Assembly (NCBI GenBank): GCA_020851655.1
Contig: JADZCI010000207.1
Coordinates: forward strand, 1 to 50,330
Length of the DNA: 50,330 nt
DNA from: Bryobacterales bacterium
GTDB taxonomy: Bacteria > Acidobacteriota > Terriglobia > Bryobacterales > Bryobacteraceae
Direction of reading: 5' to 3'
The notes below the pieces were generated by a model. That model worked only from the letters and a program-made list of their open reading frames with translations, had not been told where the DNA came from and searched no databases. Every line of letters begins with the position of its first letter. Position 1 is the stretch's first letter. Position numbers and translations under genes: made by a program. This document shows positions 41,615 to 50,330 of the stretch, piece after piece.

Positions 41615-42610
41615 ATGACTGAATTCGAACTGGAAGACCAGTTGAGCCAACCCTACGATGAGGACCGTGAGGCGATGCGGCCGCTCTCCGGGCCGCTGCT
41701 CATCCTGGGATGTGGCGGCAAGATGGGTCCGAGTCTGGCGCACCGCGCCGCGCGCGCCGGCGCCGAGGTGATCGCGGTTTCGCGGTTCTCCGATCCCGCA
41801 GCCCGGCGCCAACTGGAAGAATGGGGCGTCCGGACCATCGCGGTCGACCTGCTGGAGCGGCGGGCGGTGGATGGTCTGCCGGATTCGCCAAACGTGATCT
41901 ATATGGCTGCCCGCAAGTTCGGGACTGAATCTAACAACGCCGAGACATGGGCCACCAATGCCTATTTGCCCGGACTCGTGGCGCAGCGCTATGCGGATTC
42001 CCGAATCGTGGCCTTTTCGACCGGCAACGTCTACCCGTTCTCCCCGGTCGATTCCGGCGGCTGCGCTGAGAACGCCAGAGCCGAGCCCGTGGGCGAATAC
42101 GGCCAATCGGCATTGGCGCGGGAACGCGTGTTCGAGTATTTCTCCCGGGCAAATGGAACCCGTGTGGTCCTGCTGCGGCTAAACTATGCGGTTGAACTCC
42201 GCTACGGAGTGCTGGCCGAGATCGCGCGCAAGGTTCAGGCGGGCGAAGCCGTGGACGTGACCATGGGATTCGTCAACGTGATCTGGCAGGGGGATGCCAA
42301 CTCGGTTTGCCTGCGCAGCTTCCGGCTTTGCGGTTCTCCGGCGGTTCCGTTGAACCTGACCGGTCCCGAGACACTTTCCGTTCGAGAAGTGGCCAACGCT
42401 TTTGCGGCGCGCCTCGGCAGGGAGGCGCGCTTCACGGGCAGCGAATCGCCGACCGCCCTGTTGAGCAACGCGAACTGGTGCGCGAGGGAATTCGGAGCGC
42501 CCCGCGTGGCGGTCGAGAAAATCATGGATTGGATTGCTGAATGGACGGTTGCGGGTGGGAGAACGCTGAATAAGCCTACGCACTTCGAGGTTCGCGATGG
42601 AAAGTTCTGA
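41615..42610 (+). CDS. NAD-dependent epimerase/dehydratase-like protein with altered active site
   Basis: The protein has 331 residues, in the size range of extended short-chain dehydrogenases. The nucleotide motif is GCGGKMG (32-38), followed by VIYMAAR and FSTGNVYPFSP, which match the family. The catalytic YxxxK reads YGQSA (162-166): the tyrosine is present but the lysine is replaced by Ala166. Without it classic hydride chemistry is doubtful, so the protein may be a binding or regulatory homolog or may use another base. Its last 14 bases overlap the DHDPS-like gene, and a GNAT gene follows. This suggests a small pathway for a sugar or sugar acid. The substrate is unknown. Confidence 0.85.
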   Translation: MTEFELEDQLSQPYDEDREAMRPLSGPLLILGCGGKMGPSLAHRAARAGAEVIAVSRFSDPAARRQLEEWGVRTIAVDLLERRAVDGLPDSPNVIYMAARKFGTESNNAETWATNAYLPGLVAQRYADSRIVAFSTGNVYPFSPVDSGGCAENARAEPVGEYGQSALARERVFEYFSRANGTRVVLLRLNYAVELRYGVLAEIARKVQAGEAVDVTMGFVNVIWQGDANSVCLRSFRLCGSPAVPLNLTGPETLSVREVANAFAARLGREARFTGSESPTALLSNANWCAREFGAPRVAVEKIMDWIAEWTVAGGRTLNKPTHFEVRDGKF

Positions 42611-43598
42611 ATTGCGGCGGCGGCTGGCGGCTGGGATGGTCATCCCCGCGCATCCCCTGGCGCTGACGGAGCGAAGGACGCTGGACGAGCGGCGCCAGCG
42701 CGCTCTCACCCGCTACTATCTGGACGCGGGCGCCGGTGGCATTGCGGTCGGCGTTCACACGACGCAGTTTGAGATTCGGGATGCCAGGTATGGACTCTTC
42801 CAGCCCGTTCTCGAGTTGGCGGCCGAAGAGATGAAGCAGCGCGACGCGCTACGCATTGCCGGCGTTTGCGGCGATACGGCAAAGGCACTCAAAGAAGCTC
42901 AGACCGCGGAGGGTCTCGGCTACCACGCCGCGCTGGTAAGCCTGGGCGCGCTGCGGGACGCGCCCACAGCGAGACTGATCGAGCATGTCCGCGCGCTGGC
43001 TGAAGTCATGCCGGTCTTCGGATTCTATCTGCAACCTGCTGTGGGCGGCCGCGTGCTGCCGTTCGACTTTTGGCGCGAGTTTGCCGGGATCCCGAATGTG
43101 GTGGCGGTCAAGATTGCGCCGTTCAACCGCTACCAGACCATCGATGTCGTTCGCGCGATTGCACAATCGGGCCGCGCCGTCGAGATCGCGCTCTACACGG
43201 GTAACGACGACAACATCGTGGCCGACCTGTTGACCGGGTTTGAATTTGGCGGCGTGAGGCTGAGAATTGCCGGCGGGCTGCTCGGGCAGTGGGCGGTGTG
43301 GACGCGCCGGGCTGTGGAAATGCTCAAATCCCTACACCCCGGAATGCTGATGCTGGGAGCGCAACTCACCGATGCCAATGCCGCCGTGTTCGATGCCGCA
43401 AATCAGTTTCACGGGTGTATACCCGGGATCAACGAAGTCTTGCGGAGACAGGGTTTGCTGGCGGGCAGGTGGTGCCTGAATCCCAACGAAGATTTGTCTC
43501 CTGGTCAAGCCGCGGAGCTGGACCGGGTGTGCGGCTCATATCCGCACTTGACTGATGATACCTTTGTGGCTGAGAACCTTGACCGGTGGTTGAGGTAG
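42597..43598 (+). CDS. Dihydrodipicolinate synthase family aldolase
   Basis: The protein has 333 residues and a TIM barrel of the DHDPS/N-acetylneuraminate lyase type. The Schiff-base lysine is K172 in VVAVKIAP and the tyrosine is Y144 in FGFYLQPAV. The usual GTTGE signature is replaced by GVHTTQ (52-57), so this is not a standard DapA; the family also includes sugar-acid aldolases and dehydratases such as KDG aldolase. The substrate is probably a 2-keto sugar acid, which is inference. The ATG lies inside the 3' end of the epimerase-like gene in another frame, giving translational coupling. The GNAT gene starts seven bases after its stop. Confidence 0.87.
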   Translation: MESSELRRRLAAGMVIPAHPLALTERRTLDERRQRALTRYYLDAGAGGIAVGVHTTQFEIRDARYGLFQPVLELAAEEMKQRDALRIAGVCGDTAKALKEAQTAEGLGYHAALVSLGALRDAPTARLIEHVRALAEVMPVFGFYLQPAVGGRVLPFDFWREFAGIPNVVAVKIAPFNRYQTIDVVRAIAQSGRAVEIALYTGNDDNIVADLLTGFEFGGVRLRIAGGLLGQWAVWTRRAVEMLKSLHPGMLMLGAQLTDANAAVFDAANQFHGCIPGINEVLRRQGLLAGRWCLNPNEDLSPGQAAELDRVCGSYPHLTDDTFVAENLDRWLR

Positions 43599-43605
43599 GA
43601 GCGTC

Positions 43606-44421
43606 ATGGCCGAGATCAGACGGCTGCGGGAAAGCGACGTCCCACAGGCATACGAACTTTCGACGATCGCGGGCTGGAACCAGACCAAGGCGGATTGGAA
43701 ACGGCTGTTGAACCTCGATCCCGACGGTTGTTTCTGTGTCGAGCAGGACGGGCAGGTGGTCACCACGACCACGGCGGTACGGCATGGCGGGGACCTTGTT
43801 TGGATCGGCATGGTTCTGACGCGTCCTGAATATCGCGGGCGCGGTCTGGCGCGCCGCCTGATGGTCCATGCGCTGGAGTGGCTGGAATCGCAGGATGTGT
43901 CGCGATCCATGCTCGACGCAACCGAGATGGGCCAGCCTCTGTACGAAAAGCTCGGGTTCGTTTCCGACTATCCCGTGGAGCGCTGGTTCCGGCGCGCGTC
44001 CGACGAAAAGCCGGACGACTCCGCCATGGGCGCTTTTGACGTGAAGGACTGGGTCAAGTTGGACTCCGCCGCGTTCGGCGCCGACCGTTCCAGGCTGCTC
44101 GATCTCATGGACGGCGGCTCGGGGTTCGCCATTGAGAACCAGGGCTACGCGCTTGGACGTCCCGGGCGGATTGCGTCGTACTTCGGTCCATGTGTGGCCG
44201 TCGACGTCGATGTGGCGCGCAGCCTGTTGGTGAAGTTTCTGGCTGGCCTGCGCGGGGAAGCGGTGATCTGGGATTTGATTCCCGCCAGCCCTGGAATCGT
44301 CCACCTGGCCCGCGCTTTCGGGTTTGACCCCATGAGGCACATGGTCCGGATGCGGCGTGGTGGAGAGTACGTGCCCCCCTCGCCGCGAATCGTCGCCATG
44401 GCCGGCCTTGAATTCGGCTAA
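43606..44421 (+). CDS. GNAT family N-acetyltransferase
   Basis: The protein has 271 residues. The N-terminal half is a GNAT domain with acetyl-CoA loop RPEYRGRGLARRLM (73-86) and the closing strand GQPLYEKLGFVSD. The C-terminal half (about 140-271) resembles the Acetyltransf_18 companion domain found in YitH/HpA2-type proteins. These acetylate amines on small molecules or proteins using acetyl-CoA; the acceptor is unknown. It ends the epimerase-DHDPS-GNAT run with seven bases between genes. Its stop TAA overlaps the stop of the convergent methyltransferase gene by four bases (CTAA). Confidence 0.88.
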   Translation: MAEIRRLRESDVPQAYELSTIAGWNQTKADWKRLLNLDPDGCFCVEQDGQVVTTTTAVRHGGDLVWIGMVLTRPEYRGRGLARRLMVHALEWLESQDVSRSMLDATEMGQPLYEKLGFVSDYPVERWFRRASDEKPDDSAMGAFDVKDWVKLDSAAFGADRSRLLDLMDGGSGFAIENQGYALGRPGRIASYFGPCVAVDVDVARSLLVKFLAGLRGEAVIWDLIPASPGIVHLARAFGFDPMRHMVRMRRGGEYVPPSPRIVAMAGLEFG

Positions 44422-45065
44422 TCCTGGACCGCGATCAGCGACTTCTCCCAGCCACAGAAGCGTTCGACCACAATGCGCGAACCGGGAAACAGCGCTAAGA
44501 GATCACGGCGGCCGAGCAGCTTGAGTTCGCGGCTGAAGTCGCGGCAGTGTTGCATGTCGAACTTGGCAGTCAGCCCGGCGAGCGTGGTCCAACGCATCAG
44601 CGCCGGCCGCATCGATCGGGGCGCCCAGTGCACACCAAGGCCCATGAGGTGCTGTTCCACGGGGAAGTACCGGGAAGGCGTCTGCACAAAGTAGCGGGAT
44701 GCAACCCGGCGAATCTCACCGGCTAACTGCTGCTGAGCCTCGCGCGTGTACAAGTGCTCGATGAGCGAGTTGCAAAAGACGACATCGAACGACGAGTCCT
44801 GAAACGGGAGCTTGATGGCGTCGCCGATCACCCACCGGATCCCCGGTGGCGGCGGTTCGGCGGGAGGAACCAGGTTGAGAACGGTGACTGCCGGAGCCGG
44901 CAGCCCGATTTCGCCGGCCAACTGCCAGAAGTATGGAGTGCCGCCAAGGTCGAGGATGCGGGTGGACGCATCGATACGAAACCATTCATAGAAGCGCTTC
45001 AAACGGGCCGGGCGAAAGCGCCGGAAGGCAAGGTGCGAAAGCTGGTGGACGAAGAAACGCTCCAT
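44418..45065 (-). CDS. Class I SAM-dependent methyltransferase
   Basis: The protein has 215 residues. Motif I is ILDLGGTPYFW and the later motif is DAIKLPFQDSSFDVVFCNSLIEHL, both typical of methyltransferase type 11 folds. It should move a methyl group from SAM to a small molecule or lipid; the acceptor is unknown. I chose ATG at 45065 over a TTG one codon earlier. The gene follows the CRTAC1 gene after 27 bases. Related methyltransferases often sit in surface glycan gene sets, but no such set is visible here. Confidence 0.86.
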   Translation of the reverse strand: MERFFVHQLSHLAFRRFRPARLKRFYEWFRIDASTRILDLGGTPYFWQLAGEIGLPAPAVTVLNLVPPAEPPPPGIRWVIGDAIKLPFQDSSFDVVFCNSLIEHLYTREAQQQLAGEIRRVASRYFVQTPSRYFPVEQHLMGLGVHWAPRSMRPALMRWTTLAGLTAKFDMQHCRDFSRELKLLGRRDLLALFPGSRIVVERFCGWEKSLIAVQD

Positions 45066-45092
45066 CAATCAGCCGCGCCGTGGCTGCCGGTG

Positions 45093-46775
45093 TCAGCTTT
45101 CCAGGCCTTTGCCTTCAGTGATGGTGACATAGCGGTCAATGGGAAGTGTCTCGAAGCGGTCGACCCGTTTGGACGGCGCGGCCCAGTGGATTTCCACCCA
45201 ATCGATTTTCGCATTCCGCCCCGCGCCGAGAATCTCCCGCGGATCGTGCGAAGAGAGATAACTGCCGCCGCCATTCTTGAGGCGGCTGCGTTTGACGCCG
45301 CTCGCCGACCAGGTGATGCGAGTTCCGATGGCGTCGCGGTTGGAAACGGTCCCAACCAGTTTCAGCCCGAGCCAGTGGTTGCCGTAAGCTGCGCTGTTCT
45401 TCATCAGAGCAGGTTCTTCGCCGCAATTGCCGACCAGAACGTCCAGGTGTCCATCGTTGTCGTAGTCGCCCACCGCCAACCCGCGCGCAGGATACGCCTT
45501 GGCGAATGCGGACCCGGCTTCGGCGCTGATATTGCGAAGCTTTCCGCCTTCGTTGTGGAACAGGAGAAGCGGCTCTTTGTACTTCACCTGCTGCGAATAC
45601 TGTTCGATCATGTCGTCGGGATGGCCGTTGGCCAGGATGAGATCGATCAATCCGTCGTTGTCGTAGTCGAAGAACTTGAGCCCCCAGCCGCTGAGGAGGC
45701 GTGTCGCCTGTGCGACGGTATGGCGGTGGGCGGTGTCGGTGAACGACTCGTTCTTGTTGTTCTCGTAAAGCGAGAACATTTCCTGGTCGACGTTGGCCAC
45801 GAAGAGGTCTTCCCATCCGTCGCCGTTCAAGTCCGATGCGTCAACGCCCATGCCGGAGCGCGCCTGCCCGTTTTGACTGAACCCCACCTCCGCGGCCAGC
45901 GCGATTTCCTCCCACTTGCCTTTGCCCCGATTCATGAACAGGAAATTCTGAACCGTATCGTTGGCCACAAACAGATCCGTCAACCCATCGTTGTTGATGT
46001 CGGTCGCCACGACGCCGAGGGCTTTCCCCATCGCTTTCTCGATGTCGGTCCCCTGGCTCACCAGCTTGAACGTGCCGTCGCCATTATTCCGGTACAGGAA
46101 ACTCGGCGAACCTTTGAACACCCGGGGTATGCAGTAGTACTTGCGGCCGAGTTTATTGTCGCCGCAGGCGAAGCGCTGGTCGGGAGCGTAGTTGACGAAC
46201 CCGCATAGAAACAGGTCCAGCAGTCCGTCGTTGTCGTAATCGAACCAGACGGCGCTCGTGGTCCATGGCGGTGCGGTGAGTCCGGCCTTTTCCGTGATAT
46301 CGGCAAACGTCCCATCGCCGTTGTTCCGGTAAAGTGTGGGCCTGCCGTAAGCGGTGACGAGCAAGTCGGTGTAACCGTCGTTGTTGAAGTCGCCGGCGGC
46401 AACACCCATGCCGAAGCCTTTGGTCACGGCCACGCCGGCCTTCTCGCTGACATCGGTAAACGTGCCGTCGCGGTTGTTCTTGTAAAGCGCGTTCTTCAAC
46501 GGCGCCTTGGGAGTGAAGAAGTCGCACGGACCGCTGTTGACGAAGAACAGGTCCATCCAGCCGTCATTGTCGTAGTCGAAGAAGGCGCACCCCGGAGGCA
46601 GAGTTTCCGGCAGGTACCGTTCCGGCGACATGGCGTTGTCGTGCTTCCAGACGATCCCGCTCCGGGACGGAGGAACGAGGTTGAAAATCGGAGCCGCCGC
46701 ACCCTGGAGCCGGCTGGTGAGCGAGGCGGAGAGTCCGGCCAGCGCGGTCAGGAAGCGCCTACGGTGTAAATCCAT
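45093..46775 (-). CDS. CRTAC1 family protein (FG-GAP/VCBS repeats plus ASPIC/UnbV), Tat signal
   Basis: The protein has 560 residues. It begins with a twin-arginine signal ([21 protein letters not shown]). Seven DxDxDG loops follow ([63 protein letters not shown]), as in calcium-binding FG-GAP propellers, and the end carries an ASPIC/UnbV domain ([30 protein letters not shown] in part). It differs from the paralog at 27320 in using Tat export. It lies downstream of two VWFA-type genes on the same strand, 97 bases away, and upstream of a methyltransferase gene. Its role is unknown; binding at the cell surface is assumed. Confidence 0.92.
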   Translation of the reverse strand: MDLHRRRFLTALAGLSASLTSRLQGAAAPIFNLVPPSRSGIVWKHDNAMSPERYLPETLPPGCAFFDYDNDGWMDLFFVNSGPCDFFTPKAPLKNALYKNNRDGTFTDVSEKAGVAVTKGFGMGVAAGDFNNDGYTDLLVTAYGRPTLYRNNGDGTFADITEKAGLTAPPWTTSAVWFDYDNDGLLDLFLCGFVNYAPDQRFACGDNKLGRKYYCIPRVFKGSPSFLYRNNGDGTFKLVSQGTDIEKAMGKALGVVATDINNDGLTDLFVANDTVQNFLFMNRGKGKWEEIALAAEVGFSQNGQARSGMGVDASDLNGDGWEDLFVANVDQEMFSLYENNKNESFTDTAHRHTVAQATRLLSGWGLKFFDYDNDGLIDLILANGHPDDMIEQYSQQVKYKEPLLLFHNEGGKLRNISAEAGSAFAKAYPARGLAVGDYDNDGHLDVLVGNCGEEPALMKNSAAYGNHWLGLKLVGTVSNRDAIGTRITWSASGVKRSRLKNGGGSYLSSHDPREILGAGRNAKIDWVEIHWAAPSKRVDRFETLPIDRYVTITEGKGLES

Positions 46776-46872
46776 CGGGTCCGATAGCTTCTATGGTAGC
46801 GAAGGCGGTCCGCGTGTACTCAGCTTGAATCACCACGCCGCGGCGCGCGGCGGATTCATCGAATAAGGCGAC
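46776..46872. other. Gap between VWFA and CRTAC1 genes
   Basis: Within these 97 bases I see no gene. On the minus strand TACCAT and TAGAAG-like boxes lie about 20 bases before the CRTAC1 ATG, too weak to call a promoter. No T-tracted hairpin is present after the VWFA stop. Confidence 0.3.
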
Positions 46873-49017
46873 TTACTCGATAGTGACAAACAAACTTCGC
46901 CGGGCGCCCTTGCCGCCTTCGAGCAGTGTGGCCCGGAACTCATACTGGCCCGGTTTGAGCGACTCAACAGGCGTGTTAGCCACGTAGGGTATTGCGCCGT
47001 GCGGGTCCGGCGCCCCGAGTTCCGGGCGCGAGCGGGCCAGGAGCTTTCCGTCCTGCAAGAGATCCAAGATGAGTTGGGGGGCTGCGGTGCCCGTGGGGTA
47101 CAGGACGAAGAAGACCGACAGCAGGGAGCCGGCGCCGGCGGGGATCGTGTCGGACAGGGTTGGCACTACGCGCCCCGACGGCAGGATCATCGGATCGAAC
47201 GGATCGGGAACATCGGGCAGCTTGTCCATGCGGCGCAACAAAGACATCTCACTGATCGCCGGGCCTGGCGCCGCCGGAAGAATCACGACCGCCGTCTTAC
47301 GGGCGGAGACGCGTTGTCCTTCCAGGTCGGCAATCACGCTTTCCACGGTGTAGCGTCCCGGCCGCAGGCGCGCCGGGCGCGTCACAATCAGGCGGCCTTG
47401 CTGGAAGCCTTCGAGCTTGTCGAGCGGTTCGTTGAGCGGGACATCGCGAGAGAGCTTGTCCATCACACGGCCCTGTGCGTCTTTGATGAGCGTAAGAGTC
47501 GAGATGTGGGTCCGGTACTTTCTGGCCGCCTCATCCCTCACAAACGCGACGTTCTTGAGAGGAAGATCGAAAACCAGCAGTGCCTGCTGAACGCCATTCT
47601 GTTGGCGGAAGCGCAGGACGCCGGCGCGGAAATCGAGGTCGCGCGGCAACGGGGTCCGGCCCAGCGCCTTGAGCAGCGGCACTTCGTACGGGTACACCGT
47701 CTGCCCGTCGAGCGGTGGCAGCGCAAAATAGCCATTGCGCGCCTGGACATAAATGCCGGGACGGTTGACTTTGACCTGGATCTCGCGAAAGCGGCCGTCA
47801 TACTCGGAGTTGGGTGGACGGTAGGTGATCTCGTAGTACGTGTTGAACTCTTCGCTGAGCTTGTTGAGGAAGGGCCGAAAGTCGTTGGTATTAGCCATGA
47901 GCGAGCCGCCTGTGGATTCGGCCAACTCGGCGAGCGCCACCTGCTGGTTGGCGCGAATGGAATCCATCGCCAGATCGAATGTGCGCGACTCGGCTCTCTG
48001 CCCGGCGGCATCCTCGGTTTGCGTGTTGCGGGCCCAGGCGCTCCGCTGGGCCGCTGTCTCGAGCATGCTCCGGTTCAGTCCCGAATCACCTCCGGCGCGC
48101 AGTCCCCGGGCATCGATTGCGTAGACGGTGACGTTGGAACGGTTGGCGTCGCTGATCATGGAGCGGAACTGCTGTACGGCGCCGTTTGGCAGCACCAGAC
48201 CTTCTGAAAAATAAAGGACCGATTTTCTGCCGGGCAGGCGCCTCAGTTCCTTGATGACGGCCCACAGTGAAAAGACGGAGGTACGGCCCAGTTCGTCGCG
48301 GGTAATCATGGAGGCGAACTCGGCCATCTCACCGGCGATGCGTCCCGCCTGCTCGGAAGACATGGCGGCGCCGTCGATGGCCACGGGTCCAGAGCCGCTC
48401 TGAGACGCGGCTGAGGCGGTGGCCGCGGCGCCCGATGCGCCCTGAGTGGACAGGAGCATCCGGTCTTCAGCGATGGAGTCTGCCTCGAAGTTGCTCCGTT
48501 CGCCGCTGGTTCCGCGCTCGATGGCGTTGCGGAGGCGGTTCTGATCGTTGGTGTACGGTTGCAGGACGCGGAAATCCCGGTCGATGGCGAACACGCCGTA
48601 GTAGACGTTGGCGCCCAAGTCCCGTCTGACAAGATCAAGCGCCGCCTGGCGTGACAACCGCCGTCCGTCCGGCCCCAGCCGGTCAAATACGATGGACACA
48701 AGGCGTACCTGCCGGTCGACCCGGATGGTGTTCACCGTCTCGCCGGCAGGCGGCGCATCCGGAGCCGCTTCCACACCTCCTGGCTGTGCCGGCGCCGGTC
48801 CCGCTGAGCGCACTTCACGAAACGACGTGACTCTTTGCGTCGCTCCGTCTTCGAGAACGGTGATTTCGCCGGCGCGCAGTCCGTGAACGGTTCTGCCTTT
48901 CTTGTCCCGGACGACTACATCGACCAGAATCTCGTTGGCTTCAGAGTGAAAAACGGGCTGTGGAGGTTGCGCCGCGAGCGAAACACTCCATAGCAATGCC
49001 GAGAACAGGCGTCTCAC
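46873..49017 (-). CDS. Exported protein with acidobacterial VWFA-related domain
   Basis: The protein has 714 residues. A signal peptide (MRRLFSALLWSVSLAAQ, GTG start) is followed by a beta segment NEILVDVVVRDKKGRTVHGL and a von Willebrand A-like domain (about 95-330) of the acidobacterial VWFA-related type. The metal site DxSxS of true vWA domains is not present; the matching strand reads VFDRLGPDGR. The rest (about 370-714) is a large beta-rich region shared with the next gene upstream (ARNGYFALPP, PYEVPLLKALG). Such proteins are very common in acidobacteria and may bind other surface proteins; function is not proven. The GTG overlaps the stop of the upstream paralog (GTGA), so the two are coupled. 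Confidence 0.9.
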   Translation of the reverse strand: MRRLFSALLWSVSLAAQPPQPVFHSEANEILVDVVVRDKKGRTVHGLRAGEITVLEDGATQRVTSFREVRSAGPAPAQPGGVEAAPDAPPAGETVNTIRVDRQVRLVSIVFDRLGPDGRRLSRQAALDLVRRDLGANVYYGVFAIDRDFRVLQPYTNDQNRLRNAIERGTSGERSNFEADSIAEDRMLLSTQGASGAAATASAASQSGSGPVAIDGAAMSSEQAGRIAGEMAEFASMITRDELGRTSVFSLWAVIKELRRLPGRKSVLYFSEGLVLPNGAVQQFRSMISDANRSNVTVYAIDARGLRAGGDSGLNRSMLETAAQRSAWARNTQTEDAAGQRAESRTFDLAMDSIRANQQVALAELAESTGGSLMANTNDFRPFLNKLSEEFNTYYEITYRPPNSEYDGRFREIQVKVNRPGIYVQARNGYFALPPLDGQTVYPYEVPLLKALGRTPLPRDLDFRAGVLRFRQQNGVQQALLVFDLPLKNVAFVRDEAARKYRTHISTLTLIKDAQGRVMDKLSRDVPLNEPLDKLEGFQQGRLIVTRPARLRPGRYTVESVIADLEGQRVSARKTAVVILPAAPGPAISEMSLLRRMDKLPDVPDPFDPMILPSGRVVPTLSDTIPAGAGSLLSVFFVLYPTGTAAPQLILDLLQDGKLLARSRPELGAPDPHGAIPYVANTPVESLKPGQYEFRATLLEGGKGARRSLFVTIE

Positions 49018-50330
49018 TTTGGAGCGGAGATGGTCACAAAGGCCGATTCCTCCGCCATGCTCTGGCCCTGTTTCACAACAGCCTTGACCTGGTAGGTGGC
49101 GGGGGGCATGTTCGCGGCGGGCGAGGACATGACATAGGGAATCCGGCCCCTGGCGTCAGCCGGCGGTAGCGGGACCTCCCCTTTGCCGACAGACCGGCCG
49201 TCTACCAGATATTCGATTACCAACTGGGGCTTTTCCGGAATCGACGGATCGGGATACACGACAAAGAACGTCGACAGTTGTGAGCCCGCAACGGCATATA
49301 CGGCGCCGCTCAGCGTAGGCGTGATCCGGCCGCCCTGGAACTGGAAGGGATCGTCTGGCTGTAGATCCTTTGCATTCGGCTGATAGTTGCGCACCAGACA
49401 CAGGCCGCTGATGGCGACCCCCCTGGATTTGGCCGGAATCACCAGCGCGGTCTTGCGGGCCGCGAACTTGTTGGCTTCGTGGTCCATCACCGCGGCCTCG
49501 ATCGTGTAGCGGCCCGGCGGAAGCTCCAACTGTTCCTTGTAAATGAAGTTGCCGCCCTTCACCTGCGGGATCTGCGCAATCGGACCGGACAGGGGCAGGT
49601 CGCGCGAAAACTTTTGCACGACTTCTCCCGCCTGGTTCTTGATGAGAGCGACCGCGGACAAGCGGGCTTTGTAGATGCCTTTGGTTTCGTTGGGCGTGAA
49701 GGCAATCCCGTTCAGAGGCACCTCGATCAGCACGGTGCCGTGAGTGGCGCCGTCGCCCGGCTGAAAGCGCACAGCGGCGGACCGGAACTCGACCTCCTTG
49801 GGAAGAGGAACGGAAGCCAAGGCCTTCAGCAGGGCGAATTCGTAGGGCAGCACCGCCGGGCCGCGGACATTGGCGGGCAACGCGAAATAGCCGTTTCTGG
49901 CATGAACCCGCACATCCTTCCGGCTCAAGGCCACCTGGGTCTTTCGGAAGCGGCCGTCGTAGGATTCCAGCCCGGGGCTATAAGCAATTTCGTAGTAGGA
50001 GTTGACTTCTTCGCTGACCTGCCGGAGAGCGGGCCGCAGATCGTTGGTTTCGCCGACCAGGAATCCGCCGGTGGATTCAGAGAGATCGCGCAACGGAAGC
50101 TGGACATTGTTGCGCATGCTCAGTTCCGCGGTGTCGGCTGCCAGAATGGCGTCCTTGCTCACCTGTCCGTCCGTGCGGGTCACGTCTTCGGCAGTGATGT
50201 TGGCCGCGCGGCGCATCTGCTCGGCGGCGCTCTCATTGGAGGCGGCGCCCACGCCCCGGGTGTCCACCGCATAGAACGTGACATTGGCCCGGTTGGCGGT
50301 GCTCAGCACACTGCGAAACGGCTCGTCCAA
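49014..50330 (-). CDS. VWFA-related domain protein, 5' partial, tandem paralog
   Basis: Only the C-terminal 438 residues are in the window; the gene begins beyond position 50330. The visible part starts near the end of the VWFA-related domain (SVLSTANRANVTFYAVDTRGV) and continues into the same beta-rich region as the downstream gene: RDLSESTGGFLVGETNDLRP, HARNGYFALP, PYEFALLKALASVPLP and a matching C-terminus ending in FVTISAPK. Similarity along the whole length shows tandem duplication followed by divergence. The stop TGA overlaps the GTG of the next gene by four bases. Together they probably form an envelope pair. Confidence 0.88.
   Translation of the reverse strand: MDEPFRSVLSTANRANVTFYAVDTRGVGAASNESAAEQMRRAANITAEDVTRTDGQVSKDAILAADTAELSMRNNVQLPLRDLSESTGGFLVGETNDLRPALRQVSEEVNSYYEIAYSPGLESYDGRFRKTQVALSRKDVRVHARNGYFALPANVRGPAVLPYEFALLKALASVPLPKEVEFRSAAVRFQPGDGATHGTVLIEVPLNGIAFTPNETKGIYKARLSAVALIKNQAGEVVQKFSRDLPLSGPIAQIPQVKGGNFIYKEQLELPPGRYTIEAAVMDHEANKFAARKTALVIPAKSRGVAISGLCLVRNYQPNAKDLQPDDPFQFQGGRITPTLSGAVYAVAGSQLSTFFVVYPDPSIPEKPQLVIEYLVDGRSVGKGEVPLPPADARGRIPYVMSSPAANMPPATYQVKAVVKQGQSMAEESAFVTISAPK

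Noticed and set aside
44754-46208. Open frame of 484 codons on the plus strand opposite the second CRTAC1 gene
   Set aside because: It is a GC-driven shadow of the minus-strand gene: the minus strand has a full FG-GAP/ASPIC protein with a Tat signal, while the plus frame shows no recognisable domain.
1-50330. tRNA, rRNA, CRISPR, insertion sequences and attachment sites
   Set aside because: None was recognised by eye on either strand; a dedicated search could still find a missed small RNA.

Overview
This is a GC-rich, densely coding bacterial chromosome segment. The gene families point to an Acidobacteriota of the Solibacter/Bryobacter type. The evidence is tandem exported proteins with the acidobacterial VWFA-related domain, a large TonB-dependent receptor with an N-terminal carboxypeptidase-regulatory-like domain, two CRTAC1 (FG-GAP/ASPIC-UnbV) proteins, a Ser/Thr kinase fused to TolB-type repeats, an ECF-like sigma factor paired with its own kinase, a DUF885 lipoprotein and many exported hydrolases. 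The taxonomic call is inference from gene content. I saw no rRNA, tRNA, CRISPR array, insertion sequence or phage gene. No stretch longer than about 300 bases lacks a gene.

Layout. 1-3.1 kb: the end of a sugar isomerase gene, a YceI protein, and an ECF-like sigma/kinase pair. 3.1-6.4 kb (minus): a Tat-exported Gfo/Idh/MocA oxidoreductase and the glycogen debranching enzyme GlgX. 6.5-10.5 kb (plus): a second sugar isomerase, CarD, an enolase-superfamily dehydratase and an unknown multi-pass membrane protein. 10.5-17.1 kb (minus): an RND transporter, an exported FAD oxidoreductase and a type-B carboxylesterase. 17.2-32.6 kb (plus): fabD, a PpiC-type foldase lipoprotein, a DUF885 lipoprotein, the TolB-repeat kinase, the TonB receptor, CRTAC1, a TPR protein, an exported beta-carbonic anhydrase and an exported alpha/beta-hydrolase. 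32.6-39.2 kb (minus): an MFS transporter, a small recombinase-domain protein, and a tight GH127, M14 peptidase and nitrilase cluster. 39.2-44.4 kb: an unknown membrane-anchored protein, a cysteine-synthase-like enzyme on the minus strand, then an epimerase-like, DHDPS-like and GNAT run on the plus strand. 44.4-50.3 kb (minus): two overlapping VWFA genes, a second CRTAC1 protein and a methyltransferase.

How the genes fit together. The dominant theme is envelope-located breakdown of complex organic matter: receptor, foldase, esterases, peptidases, a glycosidase and exported oxidoreductases. Two kinase systems could feed signals into it. The GH127-M14-nitrilase run could attack arabinosylated, hydroxyproline-rich plant glycoproteins, but that is a hypothesis.

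Architecture. All six convergent gene pairs abut, overlap at their stop codons or lie within 12 bases, with no visible terminator between them. Many presumed transcript starts carry a TAnnnT box a short distance upstream of the start codon, usually without a recognisable -35. The TolB-repeat kinase is preceded by a five-codon leader frame with a strong Shine-Dalgarno whose stop overlaps the kinase start.
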